This document shows positions 1-12,584 of a stretch of DNA of 64,000 bases, in pieces. The notes under the pieces were generated by a model. That model made no database searches. It saw only the letters and a program-made list of their open reading frames with translations, and was not told the DNA's origin. This DNA is from Geosiphon pyriformis (lineage: Eukaryota; Glomeromycota; Glomeromycetes; Archaeosporales; Geosiphonaceae), in assembly GCA_016748015.1 (NCBI GenBank), contig JAAOMT010000543.1, positions 496,001 to 560,000 on the forward strand, read 5' to 3'. A program made the translations under genes and the position numbers. Position 1 is the stretch's first letter, and each line of letters opens with the position of its first letter.

Positions 1-2338
1 TTATTTTTTCGAAGACAGTTCCATTTTTATAAGGAAGCTATAATTTCAATAGATAAGCATAGAAAATGAAGATTTTTATAAAATAAATAAATAGGGTTAT
101 GCCAATTCTGATCTTTGAAAAAATTTTACAACGGCTTTTCAAGCGGCCATTTAATAATAAAATAAAGAACTTGGCGCAATTATAAAACAACATTTGTTTG
201 ATGGAAGGATTTATAAACTTAATATAAAACATTATGGTGAATGAAATATTTAAGGGAAAGGGAGGGTAAATTTGCAATAAAATTCTTCTAATTTTAATTC
301 TTATGAATCTTTTTATTCATTTAATTTATTTAATTATTATTTTAACTCATTCAAAAATAAATTCTCAAAGGGCTATTGTGAGTGGGGACAGAAAATATTT
401 TTCTCTAATAATAAAGTAACACAAAATCATAAAACACTCGATTATGAGATTTTGAAAGATTTGTGACAGATGGAAAAATTTACACTCTGCTGGTTAAAGC
501 AGTACAGACTATTGATTAAAAATTTATCTTGGTAAAAGATTCAGAATTTATTTCAAAAATTGATTCGTAATTATATTATCTAAAAAATATAAGTCATATA
601 GCTCAACTTGTTTTTGAACAAATGAATTAATTTCTTTTGTTGATACAATATGCTATAATTTCCAACATATAAAAAAACCAAAAAATTGCTTGATTTATCT
701 AAAACGATTGAAATTATTTGAGGTAAAAGTTAGAATGTAAAACAGCCATCGGCATCCAAAAAAAAAATACATTTTTGCTTTATCAAAACCTATGAAATAT
801 TAAAAAACTTGAAGCCGAATTTATATTCAATTTTTATTAATAATACCATCAAGCAATAAAAATTTAAAATATTGAATGAATTTTTGGTAAGCTACTTTGT
901 TATTTTTATACTTTCAAATAAATCTTTCAAAAATATTAAATTCAAAAATTAAATTCGTATTTCTTTACATTAATTAATCTAAATTTTGAAAGCTTATTAT
1001 AAAGTAAGAAAATAAATAGTTGAACAGTTCTAAAATAATTTTTTTAAAAAATTTTCCTTTTAAAAAATGACATTATTCAATAATTTTTTTATTTCACTAA
1101 AAATCTTTTTAAATTCAACCAAAATTTTCTTAAATTTTTTTAATATTATTAACTTTAATACTTTAAATTCTCAAATTCTATTTCATTAATTAAAAGTAAA
1201 AAATTTAATATCAAATTTTTTTATTCAGTAAAAAAATATGAAAAACTAAATTTAAATTATTAGATTTTGAAATAAGAAGATATTTGCAAAACTTTTTCTT
1301 TTTGAATTTAAAATTAGTTTCAATTCATAGAATAAATAGATTAATATTAATTATTAGCTTCATATGAAAAAACCCCCAAATATTAGAAAAATTAGCCTTT
1401 TCGTAATACATTGCAATCATATCAAAAATTTATTCCAGGCTCAAGATAAAGATCTGTCAAACAGGGTAGAATTGTAATTAGCGCCAAAAAACCTTCTTAA
1501 CAGAACTAGTTTTGATTACGAGTCTATAAAGTTGTGTAAACATTATTACAACATATCGACATCCCCCCTGCTAAATCTGGCTTCAAGCATTAGAGACGTA
1601 AAAAAAATAATGCTTATTATTCGAAAGCACATGTTCATGCTGTTGAACACCTAAAGAATATAAAAATTGACAATATCGGAATTTATTTAAGAAATGTGCA
1701 TTTTATTAGGCATTCAAAAAAATTTAAATACCTTTCAAAGGTAAATGTTATATTAAAATGTGGCGTCAAAAAAAATTATTCCACCTAAAAAGAAAAACTT
1801 AAAAATATATATCTAAAATTTCAGGAAAAATAATTAAACGACGCTTGATTTACATTCTCATTGAGTCAAAATGTTTTTTCTAATTTTTTCTACAACCATT
1901 TTAAAATGTTAGTCATAATAATATTAAAAAATAAATGGTCTTTTGAAAAATTATATCGATGGTTCATTCTTATTCACTGATATAGAAAATGTTTATTAAA
2001 AATATTAAAAGTAGAATTTCAAGAATTTGAACGAATCGTTTTATTTTCTTTTAATTGTTTTTAAACATTTTGATAAATTTTAAATATATTCACATTTCTC
2101 AAAAATAATACAAGCATATGTCACTTGTCAAAAAAAAATTGGCCAAAATCAAAAAATTTGCACCTAATAGGGGTGATTCAAGTTTGTAAATCTTTTTTTA
2201 TTTATTAAATTTGTTAAATATATAATTAATGATATGAAATGAATTTATATGATTAAAATTAACAAAGCCTGTTTTGCATGATAATATTTTTTTTATGTAA
2301 AATTTTCTGTCAATGGATATAAAATCAATTAAATAGAT

Positions 2339-2389
<51 letters not shown>

Positions 2390-4397
2390 ATAACTCAAAA
2401 TTACTGTTTTTATTTGTTCAAAATTTTAATTTTTCAAATTCTTATTTTATTCATATTTTTTAATTAAATTTTTTTTCACATTATATAAATAAAAAAGTTA
2501 TTTTATTATTAATAAAAGTTAATATTATCTTTTGTTTATAACTTTAACTTTTAATCATTAATCAACATTTATATAAATCACAAATTATAATTATAAAGAA
2601 TCTCTTATCTGGCAAATATATTTTTAAATGATTTCCACTCTTCTTATTTATTTATTTATTTACTTTTAAAATTTAAAATAATTGTTAACTAAAACATAAT
2701 TAATTCAACTTTATGCCAAGTTTAATAAACAACTGTTATACTTATTGTTTTTAAAATCCTCTTGTTGTTTTTTTAACTTTACGAACAACAATAATTAAAT
2801 TTTATTTATGATAAAATGAATGCCTATCTATTGGACATGCTTTTATTTATCCTCGGTGTATAGGTTCAGATTTTTACTTTTATCAATAAATCGCATTATA
2901 TGTTTGTCACATTGTGAAACGCTTTTTCTGTCTATTTTTTTACAAAGTTCACATAGGAAAACCCTTTCATTTCAAATTTGTTTGATAATTAATCTTGCAT
3001 CGGAACAAGTCAAATGATTATCAGATGTTTATATTAGATGATGTTCCTGATTAAGATTAATTCAATTGTTTGTTTGGGTAACAGTGAATTGTCTCATTAA
3101 GACGAAATTCAACTCTTTACCATTTTAGCTTTATTAAACAATTTTAAACAAAAAATTTTTAATTTACAAATTATTGCATAAAATATTTTAAACCAATTAG
3201 CAGGTGAGATTGGACTGTTTAAGTATATTTTTGTTTTTGAATGAATTTTATTCGTCAAAAATTTATCTTCAAAAATTTAAGGTATTGTTTATTTGGTCCA
3301 CATGCGTGAGAAGATGTGTTAGAATAGATTAGATTAGATTAGTTTTACAATTAAGGAATACAATAACCCTATTTTTGTGTGAATACCACTTTTCTATACT
3401 TCATCGAAACAAGCAAGACTTTGAATACTGTATATTAAAAAAATTTTGTAGCGAAAGGTAATTGGTTAAAATGGCTGATCAAAAAAAGAAATTAGATGAT
3501 GAAAATACTCCAAATTTTGTTCCGCAATTGAGAGTTACTTGATGTCAAGCAATTTTTTTCCACAATAAAACAACAATGAGTTATTGATAGATTGATTCAT
3601 CTAACGAAGATTATTTAAATGTCAAGAGAATTTGGTATTTTGAGGATGACATTAATCACGACTAAATATTTACTAATAATTCACCAAGTTTACCTCTAAT
3701 CCCGAAATTATATTTGGTTTAAACAATCTTGCGGATATATTAATTGGGTTTGTATTTGGGTGACAGTGTCTCAAATTTGTTCACTTTCATTGAAAAAAAA
3801 GCTGTTTCTTTGACCCGAGTTTTATAAGATATAGTTATTATGAGTAAACAGAAGCCACTCTGGCAAGCAACAAAGTTCAGTGAGATCTTCAACACAATTT
3901 TTCTCCGGCTGGAAAATGGCTGACACGTGAGACATATGAATACATGCTCAAATAAACAATTTAAAAGTCATATTTATCTTTCCAATTAAAGAAACTTTGT
4001 TTTTTAATAGTTTTCATAGTAATCAATTATTGTCCCGTTTTTTTGAATAATACCAAATATTCATGTGGGGAGAGAGAAGGGTGAACCATTTATAAACATA
4101 AGGAAACTTACAAGAGCTTATTATGTACGACCAAGTTTTTCCACCAAGGTAATTTCCATTTATAAAATATAAGAATATAACTTAAACTAAAAAAATATAC
4201 GTTATGATCTATTATGATCAAAAAGTGATGGTCAAGAGTTTTGAAAGCTTAGCATAAAATGAAAATGGTACCCCATGCATGGGAAAAAATTTTGAGCAAC
4301 TTTTTTCAGATAGATAAGGCTTGTTTTGAAAATTTTAATTCAAAGACATGATCCAGAAGAAAAGCATGCATTTGAGCATCTTTATAGTTTCGCATTC
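1..4397. other. AT-rich intergenic DNA, no recognisable gene
   Basis: Very AT-rich sequence with frequent stops in all frames and no recognisable protein family. It holds a (TTA)n microsatellite (listed separately) and a short run of a GATTA-type repeat near 3325-3342. A small open frame starting at ATG 3471 encodes 23 residues beginning MADQKKKLDDEN and then hits a stop. I could not extend it by splicing into anything recognisable. Confidence 0.6.
2343..2387. repeat. (TTA)n microsatellite
   Basis: About 15 uninterrupted TTA units. The reverse strand would read as polyasparagine, but the surrounding frame has no coding character. Confidence 0.95.
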
Positions 4398-5597
4398 TCA
4401 TCTTGGCATCGAAGTCGATTCTGCTATAGCAGTTCCTTCTTCCAATTCTCTAGCTTCTTTTGGCCATACACCAACCAACCTAATCATACTACCCCAAGCT
4501 AAATCTATCACCCACCTTGGTAAAAAATTATGGACCAAGATTTGAACTTTTGCCACAGTACCAACTACATACCGATCATGAGGAAAACCAACTTCCACAG
4601 CCTCTACCACAACACGGACAACCTCTTTAAGGCTAACTTGGCCAGAATGAAGACGTTGCCAGAATTCAATTGCTTTTTGAGTATACTCTTCACCGTATAA
4701 ATTAAGTGTTTGTTCCGTGATTGAAGGCGAAGCAAAGAATCTTTTCGATATTTCGACGAGATCAGGATGTGTCACTCGTGACTTGATTGATCCTGGTTCA
4801 ATCATCGTGATGTGAATTTTCCAAGGTAACAACTCTATGCGAATTGTGTCTAACATCGCTTCTAGAGCATGATTCGAAGCGCTAAAGGCGCCGTAAAATG
4901 GAACAGTGGTCCTACCAAGCACCGAAGTGATGTTGACAATTCGCGGGGAAATATCTTGGTTTTTTGCCGGTTTATGAAGGTTATATTTGATATTTTGTCG
5001 TAAGCTTGGTAAGAGAGCTTTTATCATTCGAATTGGACCCATAAAATTAGCTTCCATGGTTTTTTCAATCTGTTCGGTAGAGGTGAATTCGAAAGCAAAA
5101 CCTTCATTACTTCCGCTATTATTGATTAATGCGAAAAGTCCTTTTTCTTTGGTTTCATTGGCAACCGTTCGTACACATTGTTGAATTGAAGTGTCTTTGG
5201 ATATATCAAGAAGAAAAGGATGAAAATTTGGCGCAGCATGGTTCGCCAAGAAATCTTTAAATGCCGCCTCAGTCAAACATCCTGAGAGGATGGTGTTAAA
5301 GAAAAGATTTAGAATTATATAAAAATGGGTATTTTAACACGAGATGTCATTATAATTATTTAAAGAATCAATGAAAACTGAAAATTGGTGATTATCCATT
5401 TGAATTACCCAGATTATGAACACACACACACACACATAAATACCTGCCAAAACATGATATCCCCTCGTGTGTAACGCCTTTGCGATCAAATTTCCAATAC
5501 CAGAATCACAACCGGTGACTAAAACAAAACGATCGGCAAATTTTTGATTCTGTGGAGGCGAGGAGAAGAATGTTGCAATATACGACATGATACCCAT
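4398..5597 (-). CDS. Short-chain dehydrogenase (RDH/17-beta-HSD type), catalytically degenerate
   Basis: Two exons on the minus strand: 5597-5444 and 5281-4398, giving 345 residues. The 162-nt GT-AG intron contains a (CA)n run. The Rossmann fold is clear: the nucleotide-binding motif TGCDSGIG (residues 28-35) is of the kind seen in retinol and 17-beta-hydroxysteroid dehydrogenases. NNAG is changed to NNSG (residues 105-108), and the catalytic Ser lies in NITS (Ser171). The YxxxK active site, expected as AYSASK, reads AFSASN here, so Tyr becomes Phe184 and Lys becomes Asn188. A Tyr at 181 is in the wrong register. A dinucleotide is probably still bound, but normal hydride-transfer chemistry should be impaired. 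The start ATG is chosen because it precedes the Rossmann strand by about 20 residues; a second ATG lies three codons downstream. Family assignment is firm; substrate is unknown. Confidence 0.88.
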
Positions 5598-6496
5598 TTC
5601 GATTCCGAGGTTTTGGTTGGGAAGTTGCTAAAATGGAATTTTGTTTCTGGATAGTGAATTACTCGGCCGAATGATATGTGTGTGAAATGTGAAAATTTTA
5701 ATTCAAAGCTTGAATTTATTGTTGGTTAATGGTTTGCCAAAACTTTGGTAAGTTGGCTTTTTTTGGGGAAATCGATAAAAGATATTGAATTTATATTTTT
5801 GTTCTGGATTGTTCCTAGTAGAAACGAGATTAAAAACTGGAGGAGAAAGAGCAACTATTTTTAATTGGAATAAGGAAAGCTTATGAAGTGTGTGACTTTA
5901 TTGTTTTCATCAAATTCGTTTCAATTCAACATTCGAAATATTGATCAATGACGGAACAATTGAAGCACGTGAAGAGATAGAGAAATTATCTAACAATGCC
6001 TTCGTTAAAATAAAAGGCTGTTTTGGGATTCAAAAATGGATAGAAAGCAAGGTTTTATAATTTTTTCAACAATGCTAAATATTCTTTGATGTTATTAGAT
6101 AAGCGATGATGCTTTTAATAACCCTTTTTCGCTGAAACGGCAAAGAAATATTATTTGCTTGTATTTTTTCCCTGAACGAACAAGTCACTCGAGTTCCTTT
6201 TGTTTAGGTATTTTGACATGTGAAAATATTTGTTTGGGCGGACAGTTTTTTTTTGGTTGCTGCAGCGGGTGATTTTGTAATAACAGATATCCAGTGGAAC
6301 ACGAGTACAAAATGGTTAGTTTGGGTATAGCACCAGATGCAAACTGAACTAAGATACACATGTAAAATGTGAGTTATCATGGCACAAGCGAAAAATTTTA
6401 TGAGCGGCTGTCAAATGATTTTTTTGCTATCATGAAATCATCGAAATGTTAAGTTCCATTGTGCTTTCTTTTTTTTCACCCACGCAGAAGAGTTTT

Positions 6497-6541
6497 GATT
6501 GAATGAATGAATGAATGATTGATTGATTGATTGATTGATTT
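6497..6541. repeat. Compound tetranucleotide microsatellite (TGAA)n(TGAT)n
   Basis: Roughly four TGAA units pass directly into six TGAT units. No gene overlaps it. Confidence 0.9.
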
Positions 6542-9500
6542 TTTGAAGTTTGATTTTTCTCGCTAACTACTTTCTTGCATATATATTACTTCTTTCAAGA
6601 TGCATAGTTATTGCTGCTTCAACTGACAGCCTATGCAGGGCTATACTTGCATTGCGTTTTTTTTTTTTTTAATGCAGCCTTGAAAGCTTTTCGGTTCGAT
6701 CCCACGTTTGAAAGCGTGGATTCATCTATGTCTCGAATTAACGTTTAAGACTAAATTTCAAAGCCTGCAAAGTCCTGAAATTACCCCATCTAGATAAGTT
6801 TTTAACATTGTAAACGCAGGCCGGAATCATTTAAATATTCCCATGTTTTACTGGTTCTAAACTCAGAAAATTTTTAGTCTAAAAATTATAAAAATCTATA
6901 TCCGAAAAAGATTTTTTTTTTGCGCCAAAAAAGAATCCTAATCGCAAATATCATGGGTATAAATAGTAGATTGTGATATTCTAATGCATAATATCCTGAT
7001 ATTGTTCCATTGTGACTAAAAACGGGACTTTGAGACAAACAATTGCGACATGAGAGAAATTTCTCAACAAAACAATGGATCTTTGAAAAAAACGTACACC
7101 ACTCAAAAATGCCCTGCATACACACACACACACAAACACACGCACAATTTTTTTTTAAAAAAAAGTTTTTTTTTTCAAAAAGACAAGAAATAAAGCAAAG
7201 TCAATTTATTTCACGGTCTATTGCATGAATTTTTTCAAATCTTGGGAAATTGCTTTTTATTTAATGGGTCACACTGCACGAGCGCAAATACCAAGCGTGT
7301 TTTTAAAAAATCATTATTCATCTATATCTCTCTTTATTACTCTGAAAAATTTTCATCGTCACACAGACAGTTTCCCACATGAAATTATGCTTGACTCTTA
7401 TTACTGTGCTGTATATGTAAGGGTTTTTATATTGATATCAAATTTGTGTGTGTGTGTGTGTGTGTGTGTGATGCATTTAGATGTCATAAAATTACTCAAA
7501 AGATCTAGTAAAAGAAGTTTAAAAAAATCAATTTCCCCCCGTGACTTTATTCTTTTTGCGTCTTGCAGCAGACTTGTTTCAAAAAACTCGTGCAAAAAAA
7601 AAGATTTTTTTTGTTTCGATTTCGTCATGTGCTTCTATAACGAGTATTCTTTTTTTCATCAAGATTTTTTATATATATATTGACAGGTAATTTTGGATCG
7701 AATTAACATTTGAATTTGAAATGAACTGCTAATACTTGAATTTATAAGTTGGGAAAACATTTATTAGGTAGAAAAAAAAATTGTCCAAAAGTTCTATTGT
7801 AAATAAATAGTAAATTTTAAGATAAAAACTAATGATTTTAAATTTCTCATTCTTGTATGATAAATATTCAAAATTTTACATGAAGTCCTTTTATATATAC
7901 GTTAATAACTTTAAAAAAAAACCCCCCTTTTCCATTTTTGCAGGTCAAAAGTTTGATCATTGAATAAATTTTTCATTTACTAGCTTTGATAGGGGAATCT
8001 TTCAGTGAGCAATTGTAGAATAAAATTAATATATATATATATCAAATAACACTTTTTTTAAATTTATCTTGACGAAAAAAAATCAATTTTTAAAGAAATC
8101 CTTTGTGGTTTAAAAAAAAAAACAAAGCTAATTATCAGATAGTTCAAAAGAGTAAACTTTTTCTAATGTTAATATTTGAATAAGGATCAAAAAAATTCAG
8201 AAAATCTTTTTTATCTTTTTAAAGCATGAATGGTGAAATAATAATCTTGAAATCTCGCGATAAATATAAATTTTATTCCAATTTTTAATTTTATTTTGAA
8301 GATTCAAACGTATATAAAGATATTTTGCATATATCTGTTTCAAAGTATCTTTTGAAGATATCTTGCATATATCCAAATTTCATGTGTAATTTTTGTTTTT
8401 GTTTTTACTTTATTAATTATTGAACGTAAAAATTCTGGTTCTCGCTAAGGAAGCAAAAGAATAATGATCAAAAGCTTTTTAACCTTCAAAAAAAAGGAAA
8501 AAAAAGGTGGCTGATCATTTTTAATGCGATTGTTACCATTCAACAAAATATCTTATCTAAGCAAAAAGGCTCCGTTTGCTAACTAGTTTTTTTTTCATTT
8601 ACGTTGCACAAACAGATATTTACCATACATGATTTACAAAAGCATGCCAAAGAAAATCGTATGATAACTACATTTAGAAAAGTTTTTAATTTTAATCTCA
8701 ACAGCCCATTGCTTCCAAATAAGAATTAATAAAGTTTAAAGATAGTAAATCTATTTAACTACCTTAATAAGAAATAACTCCTCTTGCTCTTTTCTAAAAA
8801 AAATAAAAGCCCAAGCTTCGTTCAATCATGTCAAAAAGCCATTTAACTTTATATATTTAAACATTTAGAGATTTGTTTACTCTTAGAAAATCTATAATAA
8901 GGATGTGTTTAAATGAAGAAAATTACATGTTTAAAATAAACATAAACTAAGAATTGAAGAGATTTTGGAATGTGAACTTTTTTTTTTTTTTTGAAATTAA
9001 CAAATTTCTACTTGAAATATGTATATTTTTTTTTAAATTCAACTCTCAATTATTATGGTTTTTTTAATTATGTCAGATTGGTTTGATATAATTCAATTGT
9101 AGGTTTCAAAACCTGTTTTTAAAAAATTGGAGGTTTATTGAAATAGATAAGACTTAATTGGAATCAAAAAAGAAGTTAATTAATATATTTAATTTGTGAG
9201 CCATTTTTTCATTCTTTTTAATTTATCAGCCCTTTTTTTTCAAAACTTTATTCAATATATATAAAATTACACTAAATCTTTAAAAGAATAAATATATATG
9301 TATATGTAACTGAAAGTGAAGTTTTCTAAAAAGTGATTTAAAAAACAGCAATTTTTTACATTACGCCGAGCGCGCAATAACAAATGGTGAATATAGATTG
9401 ACTTAAAAATAAATAAACAATGATTCCATCTTTTATCCAAATGATGTAATTTTCTTGAAAAAAAAAGGCTTTTTAGTCATATGGATTTTTAAAGGATGGC

Positions 9501-9963
9501 TCGTACGATTTTTAGGCGTTTCGGTCAATCTCTAGATTTAAAATGCCACAAATTTTCATATGTCAAACAAAAAATATTTAAAAACAGCAATCCAAAGTAA
9601 TTGATGATCAAATTATTCCAAAAAAAGAAATAAATCTTTATACATGTATAATGTCCCTGTTTTTAAAATATTTACCACTCAGAATTTCTAATTTTTCTAT
9701 CTGCATCACATGACAATTTGTGTGGGATCCCAAAACAGGATATCTATGGGTAATGATTCAATCTGCATCATCATCATAAAAATAGATGAGATATATCAAA
9801 AGCCAAAACGTTGTACATTTCAGGAGCGTACTTTGCATGCAAGCCACATTGTAATGAAATTCGACTGAATTAAGATACTATTATTGGAATGATATGTCAT
9901 TATTTATCACCCATTGGTATAAATATTCCTAGAAAAAAGCCGTTTAATCTTTTTCGGAACCTT

Positions 9964-10034
9964 TTCTTTTCTTTTCTTTTCTTTCTTGCTCTTCTTTCTC
10001 TTTCCTTCTTTCTTTCTTTCTTTCTTTCTTTCTT
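9964..10034 (+). repeat. Polypyrimidine tract with TTTTC/TTTC units
   Basis: About 70 nt of almost pure C and T: TTTTC repeats, then TTTC repeats, lying 55-125 nt upstream of the rhodanese start codon. It may be part of the promoter or 5' leader. Translated upstream it would give only Phe/Leu/Ser-rich peptide, which is why I start the gene downstream of it. Confidence 0.85.
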
Positions 10035-10087
10035 CAATCTACACATTTCCAAATTTTTTATTCATAAACTCATTAGAAAGACTACTC

Positions 10088-10224
10088 ATGAGAAAAATGT
10101 TTTCAAAAAACCTTTTCCCACTTCATCGTCGACTGCTAGCTCCAAAAAATCCCCAAGTTAAATGGAAATCCACGCAAATTGAACAAATTCCAAATTTTTC
10201 ATACGCAGCAATGAATAACTATTC

Positions 10225-10262
<38 letters not shown>

Positions 10263-11152
10263 CATCAAACTTGATAACCCCCAATATTGAGATTCCATTA
10301 GTGAATGGGCATTCATCGCGTCAGACCAATCCAATATTAAATAAAAATGATACGAAAACTAGTCATGGTTCAATACTTGATGTGGACCCTAGTGGTGGAC
10401 CGGTCACTTTTGAAGAATTGAAAGAGTTGATTGAGATGAATCAGTCTGGAAACTTGAAGGTGAGGGCAAATTATAAATTAATTTGAAATTCTTTCTCATA
10501 TAGTCATTTTAAAATGAATTTTTGTTTTGATTTTAATTTGAAATAGACATTTACTATTGTGGACGTTCGAGAAGTATCCGAATACGCAGATGGTAGCATT
10601 CCAACTGCTGTGAATTTACCGTTGAATGAGTTTCATGATGGTCTCTTGTCTTCTACTCCTCGTGATAAATTAGGTTTTTGATACTTGGGGCGAATCTTAA
10701 CCCCATCATTTTTTGATATACGTAAAATTATTCTTTAGCTCTTTATCTTCCTGAAGAATTATTTTCAAAAGTTTATGGATTCTCAAAATTTCCCAAAGAT
10801 GCACATGTAAGTTTTGACGAACTCGTAAAATAATTTTATCCACATATATATATATATATATATATATAATTCTAATTATCGTTTTCAACAATAAAAATCT
10901 CGTTTATTTTTTCAAAATTTAGCTTGTATTTTATTGTAAAATCGGTCGAAGATGTCATTTGGCCACCGAAATTGCCAAACGATTTGGTTATGAAAGGTCT
11001 CATAAATTTTTATTATTATTGTACATTTCAATCAATTATTATTTTTTTACATAACCATCCGCTCATACAATTCAAAATTTTTTAATAGAGCCAGATATTA
11101 TCCCGGCAGCTGGCTTGAATGGTCAAATAAATTCAACATTTGTTCATTTTGA
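10088..11152 (+). CDS. Single-domain rhodanese (sulfurtransferase), probably mitochondrial
   Basis: Five exons: 10088-10459, 10547-10673, 10739-10806, 10923-10996, 11089-11152; 234 residues. The rhodanese domain fills the C-terminal half. It contains VDVREVSEY (the CH2A-like start of the fold), the active-site loop FYCKIGRR with the persulfide-forming Cys194, and the family-typical ending YPGSWLEW. Single-domain proteins of this type transfer sulfane sulfur, and several fungal and animal relatives are mitochondrial. The N-terminus is Arg/Lys/Leu-rich with few acidic residues (MRKMFSKNLFPLHRRLL), like a mitochondrial presequence. Between presequence and domain lies a run of 11 Asn encoded by an (AAT)n microsatellite. 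Two in-frame ATGs (10088, 10097) are equally possible starts. The residue usually Ser after the Arg pair in the loop is Cys200, so two Cys lie close together. Confidence 0.88.
10224..10260 (+). repeat. (AAT)n microsatellite inside the rhodanese coding exon
   Basis: Eleven consecutive AAT codons add an asparagine run to the linker between targeting region and rhodanese domain. Length changes in steps of three would stay in frame. Confidence 0.95.
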
Positions 11153-11817
11153 CTCAATAATATTGCATTATCACCACTTCATTTTCTCTAAATTGTACTT
11201 TTTTGTTAAATACTTTTTTTTTTTTCCGAAACTGAGAGCTTTGGATTATGACCAAAAAAAATTACCATTATTCAAAGAGAAACATTTCTTTACTCCCCCC
11301 ATTTTCATTACGATTAAGCCTAAAACTCATTTTCACAAATAATTTACTAAGCAAACACCTATTTGATCATACGTTTAAGAAATTCTCAATGACTTTCAAC
11401 CGATTGACAATTTTTTCTACTTATAAAATCACTTCTTCCTTTTTTATTTTTTTTTCAAATACAATCGAAAAAACATACTATTTCTTAAAAGGTAGTTTTC
11501 AGATATCTTTTTTTTTTTCAATCTTCAAAACTATTTAATTTTCAATTTTCACCAATCAAATGTAAACGTGAATTGAAAAATGTATTATTATTTTTACAAT
11601 ATTTGTAGGAACACAAGTTATTTAATAAAAGTTAAATACCAAAAAAAAATATTGAAATAGATGAGATCCAAATCAAAACAAAAATGATATAAAAAAAGCA
11701 AATAACATTCGATATTTTAATAATATTTATTATTTTTATGAGGTAACAAACGTTAAATTTCCAAATTGGGATATATGTTACAAAAATGAAATAACAAAAA
11801 AACTAGTCAAAAACTTG

Positions 11818-11851
11818 AAAAGAATCATGTTACATGTAACATGATTCTTTT
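11818..11851. repeat. Perfect 34-bp palindrome
   Basis: The left half is AAAAGAATCATGTTACA and the right half is its exact reverse complement, with no spacer. It lies in intergenic DNA about 0.7 kb from either neighbouring gene. Confidence 0.95.
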
Positions 11852-12137
11852 TTCCAGACGATAAAAAAATATCAAAAAACTTAAATATCATCAAAATAAA
11901 TATTGATATAGAACAATGAGAAAATCTAATATATTAAATAAACACAATTTACAAGAATCTTTTTTTCGAAATGAATACTCATACTCATACCCATATTACT
12001 CGACTAATAAGTTTTTGTTATTTTTTTAATCATACTAAAAATATGTAACAATAAAGTTTAGTATGATATTTTAAGTTTAGCCAAAGCATTGAGATAAAGT
12101 TTCAGTGATTAAAGTTTTTTTTTTTGATCCAAAAAAA

Positions 12138-12157
12138 NNNNNNNNNNNNNNNNNNNN
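12138..12157. other. Assembly gap (20 N) flanked by an A tract
   Basis: Twenty N characters are preceded by seven A and followed by more than twenty A. The true length is unknown; the homopolymer is the likely reason the assembly broke. Confidence 0.98.
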
Positions 12158-12584
12158 AAAAAAAAAAAAAAAAAAAAAAAAAAGCGAACACAAACGGTTT
12201 TTTGTTATAATAATGAGTTTAACCTTATTATTTTAACCATTCTTTTTTGAGATTAAAATATTTCATTATTGTCTTATTTTAAATAATAATTATAATTTTT
12301 AAATAGAATTTAGCTAGTCTCTTAAAAAAAAAATTTTATTTTAATTTTTATCCCAACTTTTTTTTTTACATTTTCACCTAATTCTCGGGAAAAAAAAAAT
12401 TTAAAAATTTAAATTTATGATATTAAATTTCAATCCGAAATTTATTAATTTTAAATATTTTATTTGGGAAATTTTTTTATAATCAAAATTTATTGCTTTA
12501 AAATAAATGATTATACATATATATATTCCTGAATTTCTAAAATTCTAATCGAATTTATATAAACATTTTTATTTATTAATAAAC

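Larger units (their letters stand above)
5598..10087. other. Intergenic DNA with microsatellites, no recognisable gene
   Basis: No open frame here matches a known family. The stretch contains (CA)n near 7118-7140, (GT)n at about 7446-7470, a compound TGAA/TGAT repeat at about 6500-6541, TA-rich runs near 8030-8042, and a polypyrimidine tract just upstream of the rhodanese gene. Open frames of 60-150 codons near 7 kb are low-complexity and give no motif. Confidence 0.6.
11153..12584. other. Convergent intergenic region
   Basis: This is the region between the 3' ends of the rhodanese (+) and hydrolase (-) genes. It holds a perfect 34-bp palindrome and the assembly gap, both listed separately. 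Short open frames near 11.1-11.5 kb are AT-rich with no motif. Confidence 0.6.

Noticed and set aside
2198-2398. Minus-strand frame with polyasparagine
   Set aside because: It is created by the (TTA)n array, with no coding character on either side.
7225-7683. 152-codon plus-strand frame with a VCVCVCV run
   Set aside because: The frame runs through a (GT)n microsatellite; composition is low-complexity, with no domain and no supporting splice structure.
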